Shown: piece by piece, positions 7,843 through 16,812 of the stretch
Layout: the number at the start of each line of letters is the position of its first letter
How positions within the stretch are numbered: position 1 is the stretch's first letter
Source: Gottschalkia purinilytica
GTDB taxonomy: Bacteria > Bacillota > Clostridia > Tissierellales > Gottschalkiaceae
Length of the DNA: 64,000 bases
Reading direction: 5' to 3'
NCBI RefSeq assembly: GCF_001190785.1
Contig: NZ_LGSS01000012.1
Span: 58,807 to 122,806, forward strand
Notes under the pieces: model-generated
What the model saw: the letters and a program-made list of their open reading frames with translations, nothing else
Told to the model about the DNA's origin: nothing
Database searches by the model: none
Translations under genes and position numbers: made by a program

Positions 7843-8964
7843 ATGATACGTCAGAAAGAAAAATTAACCTCACGACAAAAGATAAAAGGCCATAGGACTT
7901 TGACTTATGACATACTAGATGGAATGGTAGACTGGGTTAGAGTTATAAATAATAATGGTATAATAATTTATGCTAATAAATCAATGGAAGAAGCATTAGG
8001 AAAAAACATAGTAGGAGCTAAATGCTATTCTGTGTTTGGAAAGTCATGTCCTTGTGTAAGATGTATAACAGATACAACGGTAAGTACTGGAGAGATTGCA
8101 GAGAAAGAGGAAGAAATAGGTGATAAAATTTATTCTATAAAGAGTTCTCCTGTTAGAGATATTGACGACAATATATATGCTGTAGTTGAGGTATTTAGGG
8201 ATGTAACAAGGGAAAGAAAGCTAGAAAAAGAGATAATAAAGAAAAATGAAAAAATGAGTAAAGACTTAGCCTTTGCTAGAAAGATACAGAAAACAATTCT
8301 ACCTAAAAAAGGTAGTTATGGTTCTATAGATGTAGACTATTTGTATAGTCCATCAGAGATGTTAAGTGGAGATATGTTTGACATTTGTAGAATAGATCAA
8401 GATCACATTGGTATATATATAAGTGATGTTGTTGGTCATGGAGTTACGGCATCAATAATGACGATGTTTGTTAAACAGTCTATGGCTGGAATAACAAGTG
8501 AATATTTATCACCATCAAAGGCAATATCTCAACTTCATAAGAATTTTTTAGATTTAAATTTGGATGATGAAAATTACTTTACTATATTTTATGGAGTAAT
8601 AAATACTAAAAATAACACATTTACATATGTAAATGGTGGACATAACAGTATACCGTTACTTATAAAAGATGATAAAGTAAGCTTTTTAGAAGCTACTGGA
8701 TATCCTATAACATCATTATTTAATGAGGTTAAATATGAAGAACAAGCTATAAAGTTGGACAAAGATGATAAGATACTACTTTATACAGATGGAATAATAG
8801 AAGCTAAGAATGAAGATAAAGAGTTATTTGGGATAGATAGACTTGTACAAACTGTTAAAAATTCTGATAAAGATCTAATAAATTCTATTAAAGAAAAAAT
8901 AGATGAATTTAAATATGATGAATTAGAAGATGACTTTACAATACTCCAGTTAAAAGTAATATAA
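7843..8964 (+). CDS. PAS domain PP2C-type serine/threonine phosphatase (RsbU/SpoIIE-like)
   Basis: A 373-residue sensor phosphatase. Residues about 22-125 form a PAS domain containing four clustered cysteines (C61, C69, C71, C74 in CYSVFGKSCPCVRC), which could hold a metal or act as a redox switch. A short coiled coil (125-150) links it to a PP2C domain of the SpoIIE class with LSGDMFD, YISDVVGHG and LLYTDGIIEA, which carry the metal-binding aspartates. Such proteins dephosphorylate anti-anti-sigma factors in partner-switching pathways, but no anti-sigma or antagonist gene is next to it, so its target is elsewhere. ATG follows AGAGGGGGAG. A strong terminator ends the unit. Confidence 0.85.
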   Translation: MIRQKEKLTSRQKIKGHRTLTYDILDGMVDWVRVINNNGIIIYANKSMEEALGKNIVGAKCYSVFGKSCPCVRCITDTTVSTGEIAEKEEEIGDKIYSIKSSPVRDIDDNIYAVVEVFRDVTRERKLEKEIIKKNEKMSKDLAFARKIQKTILPKKGSYGSIDVDYLYSPSEMLSGDMFDICRIDQDHIGIYISDVVGHGVTASIMTMFVKQSMAGITSEYLSPSKAISQLHKNFLDLNLDDENYFTIFYGVINTKNNTFTYVNGGHNSIPLLIKDDKVSFLEATGYPITSLFNEVKYEEQAIKLDKDDKILLYTDGIIEAKNEDKELFGIDRLVQTVKNSDKDLINSIKEKIDEFKYDELEDDFTILQLKVI

Positions 8965-8968
8965 TAAA

Positions 8969-9005
8969 AGGGTGTTAGCTTAACGTTAAGCTAATACCCT
9001 TTTTG
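8969..9005 (+). terminator. Strong terminator after the PAS-PP2C gene
   Basis: GGGTGTTAGCTTAA (8970-8983) pairs with TTAAGCTAATACCC (8986-8999) with one G-U pair, followed by TTTTTG. Confidence 0.85.
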
Positions 9006-9035
9006 CAAATAAAATATTGGAAGGATAACACAAGA

Positions 9036-9845
9036 ATGAAAAAAGTATATATTTTTTTAGTAGTAATTTTAATAATAGCATTATTGTACTTGTATTATCA
9101 GATTAGTTACTTTAAGATAAGTAAAGTTTCAATAAATACAAATAAAGTTTCTAAAGGGAATGACATTAACATATTACAAATATCTGATTATCATAATAGT
9201 AGATTTATTAATATAGAAAAATTGTTATATGATATAAGACAATTGTCACCTGACTTAATAGTTCTAACTGGAGATATTATAGATGGAAAAACTAACGATT
9301 TTAGTAATACATTACTGTTTTTAAAAAAGATAAAGGATATTAATGATAATGTTTATTTTGTAAGAGGAAACCATGAAGAAAGAAATAGAAGAGGGGTAAA
9401 ATTTATAGATCAAATAAAAGATATAGGAATAAAAGTATTGGATTATGATAAACAGATTATAAATATAAAAGGAAATAAAATAAACTTATGTGGAATTGGA
9501 TTCAAGCGTAAGGACAATAAAGTAGAAGAAATTTTTAAAAATATAGATAAAGATAATTTCACTATATTACTATCTCACTCACCTAGTAGGGTAGTGGAAA
9601 ATAAAAATATAAAGTGTGATCTTGCAATATCCGGACATACCCATGGAGGACAAGTGAGAATACCAATAATAGGTGCTATTCTTTCTCCTGATCAAGGATT
9701 TTTTCCTAAATATGATAAAGGATTATATAATATTAGAGGTGGAAAATTATATATTGATAGTGGACTTGGAAATAGCGTAAAACCACTAAGAACTTTTAAT
9801 AGAGTTCAAGTAAGCTATATAAGTATTCGTGGAAATAAAATATAA
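9036..9845 (+). CDS. Membrane-anchored metallophosphoesterase (YkuE-like)
   Basis: This 269-residue protein starts with one membrane span (about residues 4-22), placing the catalytic domain outside the cytoplasm. The calcineurin-like metal motifs appear in order: DYHN (in place of DxH), LTGDIID, VRGNHE, LLSHSP and SGHTHGGQ. YkuE-type enzymes hydrolyse phosphoesters such as the UDP-linked lipid precursors of the envelope; the true substrate here is unknown. I use ATG 9036, with GGAAGGA about 10 bases upstream; an earlier in-frame TTG at 9003 lies inside the preceding terminator and is unlikely to be used. It appears to be monocistronic. Confidence 0.8.
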   Translation: MKKVYIFLVVILIIALLYLYYQISYFKISKVSINTNKVSKGNDINILQISDYHNSRFINIEKLLYDIRQLSPDLIVLTGDIIDGKTNDFSNTLLFLKKIKDINDNVYFVRGNHEERNRRGVKFIDQIKDIGIKVLDYDKQIINIKGNKINLCGIGFKRKDNKVEEIFKNIDKDNFTILLSHSPSRVVENKNIKCDLAISGHTHGGQVRIPIIGAILSPDQGFFPKYDKGLYNIRGGKLYIDSGLGNSVKPLRTFNRVQVSYISIRGNKI

Positions 9846-9916
9846 AAGTCATAAACCCTTAATACAGTTAATAAAATATTAGGACACAAATTTGCGACTG
9901 TTAAAGGGGGATAAAA

Positions 9917-11218
9917 TTGAGGAAAATAGACTTGTCTTACTCAGATGATTTATTAAAAGACCACGAGATTATAGCATTGAAGGAACAAGTAATATTAGCT
10001 CATAACCAAATACATAACAAAACTGGGTTAGGTAATGAGCTCCTAGGTTGGTTAGACTATCCTAATACATACAATAAAGAAGAATTTAATAAGGTAAAGA
10101 AGATTGCAAAAAAAATAAAAAATGATTCAGATATATTAGTAGTCATAGGTATAGGAGGATCATACTTAGGAGCTCGTGCAGTTATAGAGGCTATTAATCA
10201 TACTTTTTATAATTTGTTACCTAAAAGTAAGAGAAAATATCCACAAATATTGTTTGCTGGTAATAACTTAAGTAGTAACTATATGAATGATTTAATAGAG
10301 ATCATGGAGGATAAAGATATAAGTATAAACGTTATATCTAAATCTGGAACTACTATGGAAACTACAATTGCATTTAGAATATTAAAAAAATTTATGGAAA
10401 GAAAATATGGGAAAGAAGCATATAAAAGAATATATGTGACTACAGATAAAGAAAAGGGATTAATGAAAACTTTAGCAGATAAAAAAGGTTATGAAACATT
10501 TGTTATACCAGATGATATTGGAGGAAGATTTTCGGTACTTACATCTGTAGGATTGCTTTCTATGGCGGTATCTGGAGTAAATATAGATGAACTTATTAAT
10601 GGGGCTAAGGATGCTTTAGAAGAATATAGTAATCAAAATGTATTTGAAAATAATTCTTACAAATATGCAGCTATTAGAAATATTTTTTATAGAAAAGGAA
10701 AAGACTTAGAAATATTAGTCAATTATGAACCTTCACTTCAATTTTTTTCAGAATGGTGGAAGCAACTTTTTGCTGAAAGTGAGGGAAAAGACGGAAAAGG
10801 AATAATGCCTTTATCATTAACTTATTCAACTGATTTGCACTCACTAGGACAATATATACAAGATGGTAAAAGAAATTTATTTGAAACTATAATAAATATA
10901 GAAAAGGTAAGATCAGATATAAGAATATGTGAAGATGAAGATGATGATAAAGAATTTGAATTTCTAAATGGTAAAAGTGTTGATTATGTAAATAAAAAAG
11001 CTTTTGAAGGAACTAAAATGGCTCATATAAAAGGAAATGTCCCTAATGTAGTAATAACTATTCCTGAACTTAATGAGTATTATTTAGGAAAGCTTATATA
11101 CTTTTTTCAAAAATCATGTGCACTAAGTGGATATTTACTAGGAGTTAATCCATTTGACCAACCTGGAGTAGAAGAATACAAAAGAAATATGATCAGGTTA
11201 ATAAAAAGTGCTCAATAA
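9917..11218 (+). CDS. pgi: Glucose-6-phosphate isomerase
   Basis: This 433-residue enzyme interconverts glucose-6-phosphate and fructose-6-phosphate in glycolysis. Phosphosugar-binding segments [17 protein letters not shown] (about 75-91) and [11 protein letters not shown] (about 138-148), [13 protein letters not shown], and the catalytic-loop region [11 protein letters not shown] are all present, with the length of the short Firmicutes form. The start is TTG at 9917 with AAGGGGG upstream; the N-terminus [11 protein letters not shown] aligns with the family. The gene is alone, and converges with a nitroreductase across a bidirectional terminator. Confidence 0.95.
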   Translation: MRKIDLSYSDDLLKDHEIIALKEQVILAHNQIHNKTGLGNELLGWLDYPNTYNKEEFNKVKKIAKKIKNDSDILVVIGIGGSYLGARAVIEAINHTFYNLLPKSKRKYPQILFAGNNLSSNYMNDLIEIMEDKDISINVISKSGTTMETTIAFRILKKFMERKYGKEAYKRIYVTTDKEKGLMKTLADKKGYETFVIPDDIGGRFSVLTSVGLLSMAVSGVNIDELINGAKDALEEYSNQNVFENNSYKYAAIRNIFYRKGKDLEILVNYEPSLQFFSEWWKQLFAESEGKDGKGIMPLSLTYSTDLHSLGQYIQDGKRNLFETIINIEKVRSDIRICEDEDDDKEFEFLNGKSVDYVNKKAFEGTKMAHIKGNVPNVVITIPELNEYYLGKLIYFFQKSCALSGYLLGVNPFDQPGVEEYKRNMIRLIKSAQ

Positions 11219-11303
11219 AAAATTAAGAATTAAATTATGCATATAATTAATATAAATAGTTAAAAAAGTATGTTACATATAATACTAATAAATAGGTTAA
11301 ATA

Positions 11304-11352
11304 AAAAATCCCATGTTACTAGCTATTTTGCTAATAATATGGGATTTTTTTT
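11304..11352. terminator. Bidirectional terminator between pgi and nitroreductase
   Basis: AAATCCCATGTTA pairs with TAATATGGGATTT across a TAGC/GCTA inner helix (11306-11346); A-run before and eight T after make it work on both strands. Confidence 0.85.
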
Positions 11353-11402
11353 ATTTCTTCTACAAATAATCTTATGTAATTTCTCAACTTTAAGATGTAA
11401 AT

Positions 11403-12197
11403 CTATACATCTACGACACTCATAACATAGTTATTTTTATTGTTGGATGATTGATGTAATTTTTTAAATTCTATATTTTTGTCAAAATGACTTGAAGCTA
11501 TATTGATATGACTTAATGCAATACCTATATCAATTTGGTTAATTCTTTCTAACACTTTTTTTGTTATGAAATTAGATCTTTTAACTACATAAGTATGTAT
11601 AGCTTGATCTTCAACAACAAATCTCCAAGGCTGACTATTTACAGCAGATGGAGCAACTCTAGCAGCGTCTAATATATTATCCCATGTATCGTTTGATTTT
11701 TCTTCTATAATTTCAGATAACTTTTTTCTTTTATTTTCATGAGATGTTTGTCTTAAAAAAGTTTCTTTATTTTTTGGATATCCAAAGGATACTAAAATAA
11801 CAGGTGCATGATTTTGTGGAATATCTACTATATCATATAAAAGCTCAGGTTTTATATGTCCTCCAATCCAACAAGTTGCTATTCCCATTGTTGTAAGCTT
11901 TAGAATTACTTCTTCAATAGCGAATCCCACATTTTCAAGATGTCCGTCTTTTTCTTCCGAAGTTACTACTAGATAATGAGGGGCTATTATTTTACCATAA
12001 CTTCCAATAATCCCTTTTATAATTTTTTGTATTTTTTCTCCATCTTCTACTAAATGAACTTTCATATCAATTTCTTCGTAAAGTACATTTGATGAATTTG
12101 CTAAGTTTTCGATTTCTATTAATAAATCTTTAGAAAGTTTTTGTGGATTATATTTTCGTATAGACTTTCTTAAATAAATAGCATCAAATAAATTCAT
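11403..12197 (-). CDS. Nitroreductase-family flavoprotein (TM1586-like)
   Basis: A 264-residue protein with two nitroreductase half-motifs: RKSIRKYNPQKL near residue 10 and ARVAPSAVNSQPWRF near 179-193, which bind FMN in this family, and GIATCWIGG near 104. The arrangement, with the Ser-x-Asn-x-Gln-Pro-Trp segment late in the chain, is that of the putative TM nitroreductase subfamily rather than NfsA or NfnB. It probably uses NAD(P)H and FMN to reduce quinones or nitro compounds, but the physiological substrate is unknown. ATG is preceded by AAGGAGG. Confidence 0.78.
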   Translation of the reverse strand: MNLFDAIYLRKSIRKYNPQKLSKDLLIEIENLANSSNVLYEEIDMKVHLVEDGEKIQKIIKGIIGSYGKIIAPHYLVVTSEEKDGHLENVGFAIEEVILKLTTMGIATCWIGGHIKPELLYDIVDIPQNHAPVILVSFGYPKNKETFLRQTSHENKRKKLSEIIEEKSNDTWDNILDAARVAPSAVNSQPWRFVVEDQAIHTYVVKRSNFITKKVLERINQIDIGIALSHINIASSHFDKNIEFKKLHQSSNNKNNYVMSVVDV

Positions 12198-12386
12198 ATA
12201 ATTCCTCCTTACTTAAAATTTCTTATGATTTAATTTAATATAATAAGTGTATAAAATTATATATGAATAAAGTGGTAAAACATATATACAATTATATTAT
12301 TATAGAATGATAAAACATATAATTAATATATCTTATACATATTATAAGAATTTACATATATAAATTTTATACAAGGAGTAATTATT

Positions 12387-12779
12387 ATGAAATTAACTTT
12401 GACTACACCAGCATTATTATTTCCGGCAATTTCACTATTATTACTTGCTTATACTAATCGTTTTTTAGTATTAGCAGAATTAGTTAGAAAACTTTATGAT
12501 AAGCATAAGGAAATTCCTGATGAAAAACTATCAGAACAGATAGATAATCTAAAAAAGAGAATTAGGATTATTAGAAATATGCAAGTTCTAGGTGTATTAT
12601 CTTTCTTTCTGTGTGTTTTTTCTATGTTTATGATTTTTCAAGATAGAGCTTTAATAGCTAATATCACTTTTGGATTAGCACTTATCTTGTTGATGAGTTC
12701 TTTAGCATTATCAATAAAAGAATTGACTATTTCTATTCATGCACTAAATATTCAATTAAGTGATTGTGAAGAGAAATAA
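12387..12779 (+). CDS. DUF2721-family membrane protein
   Basis: A 130-residue protein beginning TLTTPALLFPAISLLLLAYTNRFL, which is the characteristic start of DUF2721. A first membrane span covers about 7-25, a charged region with LSEQIDNLKKRIRIIRNM follows, and two further spans lie at about 68-90 and 93-115. The family is widespread and its function is unknown. ATG lies 8 bases after AAGGAG. It is divergently arranged with the upstream nitroreductase across an A/T-rich gap holding two similar TAAAACATATA stretches. Confidence 0.75.
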   Translation: MKLTLTTPALLFPAISLLLLAYTNRFLVLAELVRKLYDKHKEIPDEKLSEQIDNLKKRIRIIRNMQVLGVLSFFLCVFSMFMIFQDRALIANITFGLALILLMSSLALSIKELTISIHALNIQLSDCEEK

Positions 12780-12814
12780 AAATTATGTAATAATGATAGA
12801 AATTTTAATTAAAA

Positions 12815-12866
12815 CCTTGCCAAGATTATAAAGAGAATATAAACTAATATAATTTTGGCAAGATAA
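12815..12866. terminator. Hairpin between DUF2721 gene and ABC-F gene
   Basis: CTTGCCAAGATTATA (12816-12830) pairs with TATAATTTTGGCAAG (12848-12862), 15 pairs with one G-U. The reverse strand gives GTTTTAATT after the stem, so it mainly ends the ABC-F gene; the + side lacks a clear T-run. Confidence 0.65.
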
Positions 12867-12897
12867 ATAAACAACTGTGAGTTAAATATATTTTATT

Positions 12898-14454
12898 TTA
12901 AAAATATTTTGTTGTCCAAGATTCACAATTCCAAGTATCGGTTACAATATCTTTATAAAATTCAGGTTCGTGACATGTAATAAGAATACTTCCTTTATAT
13001 GCTTTAAGGGCACGTTTAAGCTCTTCTTTTGCATCTACATCAAGATGGTTTGTTGGTTCATCTAAAACTAAAAGATTAGTATCTTTATTAATGAGCTTAC
13101 ATAAACGTACTTTAGCTTGCTCACCACCACTTAAAACAACTACTTTACTTTCTATATGTTCAGTTGTTAAACCGCACTTTGCAAGAGCAGCTCGAACTTC
13201 ATATTGACTAAGAGATGGGAAGCACTCCCAGATTTCTTCGATACAAGTATTATAATTTGCTTCTTTAATTTCTTGTTCAAAATAACCTATGTTTAGGTAA
13301 TCACCAAGTAGGACAGAACCAGAACTCGGCTTTATTTCACCAAGTATACTTCTTAATAACGTAGTTTTCCCAATTCCATTTGCTCCAACAAGTGCGACTT
13401 TTTGTCCACGTTCCATGACCAAGTTTAGAGGTTTAGAGAGTGGCTCATCGTATCCTATGACTAGGTTATTTGTTTCAAAGATAATTTTTCCCGAGGTTCT
13501 AGCTTCTTTAAACTTAAATTCAGGTTTAGGCTTTTCTCTTGCAAGTTCTATAATTTCCATCTTGTCTAATTTTTTCTGTCTTGACATTGCCATATTTCTA
13601 GTAGATACACGTGCCTTATTCCTAGCAACGAAATCTTTAAGAGACGCAATTTCTTGTTGTTGCTTTTTATAAGCTACTTCTAATTGTTGTTTTTTTGCTT
13701 CGTAGACCCTAAGAAAATCATCATAGTTTCCAACATAACGATTTAGTTCTTGATTTTCTACATGATATATAATATTAATAACACTATTTAAAAAAGGAAT
13801 ATCATGTGAAATAAGGATAAAAGCATTTTCGTATTCTAGTAAATAACGTTTTAGCCATTCTATATGCTTTTCATCTAAATAGTTTGTAGGTTCATCTAAA
13901 AGAAGTATGTCTGGCTTTTCAAGAAGTAATTTGGCAAGTAGGACTTTAGTTCTTTGTCCTCCACTAAGATCTTGTACGTCCTTGTCAAGTCCAATATCAT
14001 CTAGACCTAGACCACGACCAATTTCTTCAACTTTTGAATCTATAATGTAAAAATCATTATTTGTTAATGTATCTTGAATTGTTCCTAATTCTTCAAGCAT
14101 TTGCTCTAATTCTTCTGGGCTAGCTTCTCCCATCTTTTCACATATTTGATTCATTTCTATTTCAAGGTCAAAAAGATATTTAAATGCATTTTTTAGGACG
14201 TCACGTATAGTTAAACCTCTTTCAAGTACAGTATGTTGATCTAAATAACCGATCCTAACTCGTTTTGCCCATTCAACTTGACCTTCATCTGGTTCTAACT
14301 TTCTAGTTATTATATTCATAAAAGTAGACTTACCTTCACCATTTGCTCCAATAAGACCAATATGTTCACCTTTTAAAAGTCTAAAAGAAACATCATTTAA
14401 AATTGCTCGATTTCCAAATCCATGACTTAGATTTTTTACTGTTAAAATACTCAT
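12898..14454 (-). CDS. ABC-F family ATPase (YkpA/YbiT-like)
   Basis: A 518-residue soluble protein with two ABC domains and no membrane segments. Domain 1 has GLIGANGEGKST, LSGGQRTKV and LLLDEPTNYLD; domain 2 has ALVGANGIGKTT, LSGGEQAKV and LVLDEPTNHLD. Between them lies the basic, coiled linker typical of ABC-F factors (about residues 240-320), which reaches into the ribosomal P-tRNA region. ABC-F proteins adjust translation or protect ribosomes from antibiotics; the sequence resembles the housekeeping YkpA/YbiT group more than the resistance group, but this is my reading. ATG follows AAGGGAG. Monocistronic. Confidence 0.85.
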   Translation of the reverse strand: MSILTVKNLSHGFGNRAILNDVSFRLLKGEHIGLIGANGEGKSTFMNIITRKLEPDEGQVEWAKRVRIGYLDQHTVLERGLTIRDVLKNAFKYLFDLEIEMNQICEKMGEASPEELEQMLEELGTIQDTLTNNDFYIIDSKVEEIGRGLGLDDIGLDKDVQDLSGGQRTKVLLAKLLLEKPDILLLDEPTNYLDEKHIEWLKRYLLEYENAFILISHDIPFLNSVINIIYHVENQELNRYVGNYDDFLRVYEAKKQQLEVAYKKQQQEIASLKDFVARNKARVSTRNMAMSRQKKLDKMEIIELAREKPKPEFKFKEARTSGKIIFETNNLVIGYDEPLSKPLNLVMERGQKVALVGANGIGKTTLLRSILGEIKPSSGSVLLGDYLNIGYFEQEIKEANYNTCIEEIWECFPSLSQYEVRAALAKCGLTTEHIESKVVVLSGGEQAKVRLCKLINKDTNLLVLDEPTNHLDVDAKEELKRALKAYKGSILITCHEPEFYKDIVTDTWNCESWTTKYF

Positions 14455-14599
14455 CTTGTACTCCCTTCGTTAACATTAATCATATATTACATAGTAAATT
14501 ATATACGAGCTAACAGTTGTTTCAAAGTAAAATTTGATAGAATTAAAGTATGTATAGTTACAATATTAAATAATCAACATTTCTTATTTAAAGATTATA

Positions 14600-14637
14600 T
14601 TAAAAAATTAAAAGGTGTCGACTTTGCCGACACCTTA
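14600..14637 (-). terminator. Terminator of the SspH-type gene
   Basis: AAGGTGTCG (14612-14620) and CGACACCTT (14628-14636) form a 9-bp stem with a 7-base loop; on the reverse strand TTAATTTTTTAA follows. Confidence 0.85.
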
Positions 14638-14670
14638 AGAAACTATTTAGTATAAAAATCCATTATAAAT

Positions 14671-14871
14671 TTATTTAAGTCCTTCTATTTGAGGCCCATG
14701 ATTTTTTAATTCACTTACTGGAACTTTTATTACTTCATTACTATCAAGCATTTTAACTTCAGCTTCACCACTACGGCTATCTAAACTTTCAAGCCATACT
14801 TCTTTATTTTTATATGTTACTTTTATATTTTGATTTCCATTAAGGATACTATCTGCTCTATAAAGAAACAT
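14671..14871 (-). CDS. sspH: H-type small acid-soluble spore protein
   Basis: A 66-residue protein whose pattern RADSIL..IKVTYKNKEVWLESLD..GEAEVKMLDSNEVIKVPVSEL matches the SspH family: an N-terminal helix, then short strands with the conserved V-T-Y-x-x-x-x-V-W and VPVSEL segments. These are minor proteins of the forespore. I start at ATG 14871 because AAAGGAGG ends seven bases before it; the longer reading frame from 14889 begins upstream of that ribosome binding site. It lies 75 bases downstream of a nitroreductase gene on the same strand and ends in a strong terminator. I would expect a sigma-G promoter but could not point to one. Confidence 0.8.
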   Translation of the reverse strand: MFLYRADSILNGNQNIKVTYKNKEVWLESLDSRSGEAEVKMLDSNEVIKVPVSELKNHGPQIEGLK

Positions 14872-14946
14872 AAATTTTCCTCCTTTCATTATATCCTATA
14901 CTTATAGTTTGGAATAAAAGAAAGAAAATATCCTTATAAAAATTTT

Positions 14947-15585
14947 CTAATCTATGATAGTTATTACATCTTCTAGCGGTTTTCTAGGAGGACTAATTAT
15001 CTTTGAATCTTCAGGAACTCCAAGGGGTGTAATAGCAGCTAGATGATAATCTTCTTTTTTTAATCCTATAAAGTTCTCTATTTCTTTACCAGCATATATC
15101 GGTCCAGTCATCCAGCAAGTGCCATATCCCATATTAGCGGCAGCTAAAAGAAGATTTTCCATTGCAGCAGCTATATTTTGAATACCTGGTGATGGTTTTG
15201 AATAATATTCTAGTTCTTCATTAGATAATCCCTTAGATTTTAGAAGATCAATGCCAGTAATAGGATAAGGTCCAGCATAGACTAATATTACTATAGGAGC
15301 ATTTTTAAATACAGTGTGATATTTAACATATTTTCTAAAGCTCTTACTTAGCTCTTCATCTGAAGTAGAACTAGCAAGTTCTTCATTTTTTTTCTCTACT
15401 ATTTCGGCTAGTTGATTTATTTTTTCTTTATTTTTTATTACTACAAAGTGCCAGTTCTGAAGGTTTTTGCCTGAAGGAGCATATGTAGCTGCTTTTAAAA
15501 TTTCTTTTAAGTCTTCAATAGGAACATCTCTGTCTTTGAACTTTCTTACACTATGTCTTTTATAGATGAAATCTAAATTACTCAT
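14947..15585 (-). CDS. Nitroreductase-family protein
   Basis: A 212-residue FMN-dependent oxidoreductase of the classic nitroreductase fold: the N-terminal DFIYKRHSVRKFKDRDV (FMN phosphate contacts), TYAPSGKNLQNWHF near residue 34-47, and GYGTCWMTGPIYAG near 153-166. Length is standard. Substrate in the cell is unknown. ATG follows AAGGAGG. The sspH-type gene is immediately downstream, so the two could be cotranscribed. About 680 bases of gene-free sequence lie upstream. Confidence 0.85.
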   Translation of the reverse strand: MSNLDFIYKRHSVRKFKDRDVPIEDLKEILKAATYAPSGKNLQNWHFVVIKNKEKINQLAEIVEKKNEELASSTSDEELSKSFRKYVKYHTVFKNAPIVILVYAGPYPITGIDLLKSKGLSNEELEYYSKPSPGIQNIAAAMENLLLAAANMGYGTCWMTGPIYAGKEIENFIGLKKEDYHLAAITPLGVPEDSKIISPPRKPLEDVITIID

Positions 15586-16262
15586 ATTATTCCTCCTTGA
15601 CTATAAAAAATACATTTCAAATTAAAGTTTAACTTTAAAATATTTACTAATTTATCATATATAGTTAAATAGTATAAGATATTTAAAATATAGAAATATA
15701 ATACTTAAAATAAAGTATTGTATATTTATTATTTGAAGTCTAAAAATATATATGATAACTTTGAGTAAAAAAATAGACATTTATATAAAAACTTTTATTT
15801 ACATTAAATTATACTATAATATTTACATACTAAAAAAGAATATTATCTAGATCGTATGTTAAAATAATTACATATAAATAAAAATATAACTAACAGAAAA
15901 TAAGTTTAAAAATTATTATATTTTAAGCTTTTTAACTAGAGTATTAATAGAAAGAAACTATGGTGGAAATGTATGGAAAAATTTTCGTTGAAGTTAAAAC
16001 TAGATATTCATAGAAAACTAACTTATAATATATTAAATATTATGATGGACTAAGTTGAGTTTTAATAATTTATGTAAGAATAATTTTTAAAAATTTATTT
16101 AGTAAATAATTGCCTGTAATAGTTTTAACTAATAAGATACATAATTTATACTATATAAACCTCTGAGTTTTATAGTAGAGATATTTTAAGAATATATTTG
16201 GTAGGTTATATTTATAAGTGGGTATATTATAAACATAAATTCTACTTGAGTGGAGGGTTATG
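15586..16262. other. Gene-free, very A/T-rich region upstream of the selenoprotein
   Basis: About 680 bases without a supported gene. The only candidate signals are a weak promoter, TTGGTA (16198-16203) with TATATT (16223-16228) at a long 19-base spacing, shortly before the selenoprotein, and a 26-codon ORF near 15973 with a poor ribosome binding site that I do not trust. Confidence 0.4.
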
Positions 16263-16553
16263 ATGAATATTATAATAGATGATGAAGTAAAAGATGTTTT
16301 GAGAGGGAGAAGAAGAAATAATATAACGATAGATAAGGAACTTTTAGGTAGTTGCTGAGGTTCCTTGCCAGAGATATTTGTAAGGCTAAAGGAACCGGTG
16401 GATCCTAAAGAATATAAAAAATATGAAGTAGAAGAATATACTGTATATTTATTTGAAGATGCTGAAACGGAAGATACAATAACAATAAAATTATCTGATA
16501 GGGTTTCAGATTTACCAGATCAAGAAATTGTAGTAGAAGGATTGTTTTTATAA
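16263..16553 (+). CDS. CC/Se-motif (HesB-like) selenoprotein, UGA at codon 32 read as selenocysteine
   Basis: Translated through the in-frame TGA at 16356-16358, the gene encodes 96 residues: an N-terminal MNIIIDDEVKDVL segment, ITIDKELLGSCUGS around the selenocysteine, then VRLKEPVDPKEYKKYEV and a short beta-rich end closing with VEGLFL. The Cys31-Sec32 pair followed by Gly fits the CC/Se-motif family of small redox (seleno)proteins of Clostridia, in which Cys replaces Sec in some members. The start ATG 16263 is six bases after GGAGG (16252-16256). A SECIS-type hairpin begins on the base after TGA, and the reading frame stays open for 64 further codons on both compositional and similarity grounds. 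Biochemical function is unknown; a thiol/selenol redox or metal-binding role is inferred. Two terminators follow. SelA, SelB, SelC and SelD must be encoded outside the window. Confidence 0.85.
16359..16396 (+). promoter_or_regulatory. Bacterial SECIS element
   Basis: Immediately after the UGA, GGTTCCTT (16359-16366) pairs perfectly with AAGGAACC (16389-16396), continued by GCC (16367-16369) with GGC (16384-16386) after a 2-base TA bulge. The apical loop is 14 bases (16370-16383). Position, size and a stable lower stem within coding sequence are as expected for an element bound by SelB to insert selenocysteine. Confidence 0.8.
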
Positions 16554-16559
16554 TATTAG

Positions 16560-16609
16560 GCTATTGGTGTAATTAAAGATTTATTCTTATTTATTCCAAT
16601 AGCTTTTTT
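16560..16609 (+). terminator. Terminator after the selenoprotein
   Basis: GCTATTGG (16560-16567) pairs with CCAATAGC (16596-16603), followed by TTTTTTG. Confidence 0.8.
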
Positions 16610-16640
16610 GTGTGATTAATCTCACACTTTTTTTTGTTTT
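16610..16640 (+). terminator. Second tandem terminator after the selenoprotein
   Basis: GTGTGA (16610-16615) pairs with TCACAC (16622-16627) around a six-base loop, followed by eight T. Confidence 0.65.
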
Positions 16641-16812
16641 AATTCACATATTTAGCTTATACACAAAGGTTATAATTAATATATAATATTTGGTATAAAG
16701 AAATTTGAGTATTTAATTTAGAACGAAAATAATTAAAGATTAACTTAAATATAATTTACATTTTAGATATTAATATATTTAAAGTATTAATACGAAGAAG
16801 GAGTGGTTAGAT

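Noticed and set aside
15969..16053. Short ORF of about 26 codons upstream of the selenoprotein
   Set aside because: The ribosome binding site is poor and there is no recognisable feature; such ORFs are expected by chance in this A/T-rich gap.
16365..16553. Independent 62-residue gene starting at TTG 16365
   Set aside because: It has no ribosome binding site, starts inside the SECIS hairpin, and is in frame with the upstream ORF; it is the C-terminal part of the selenoprotein.
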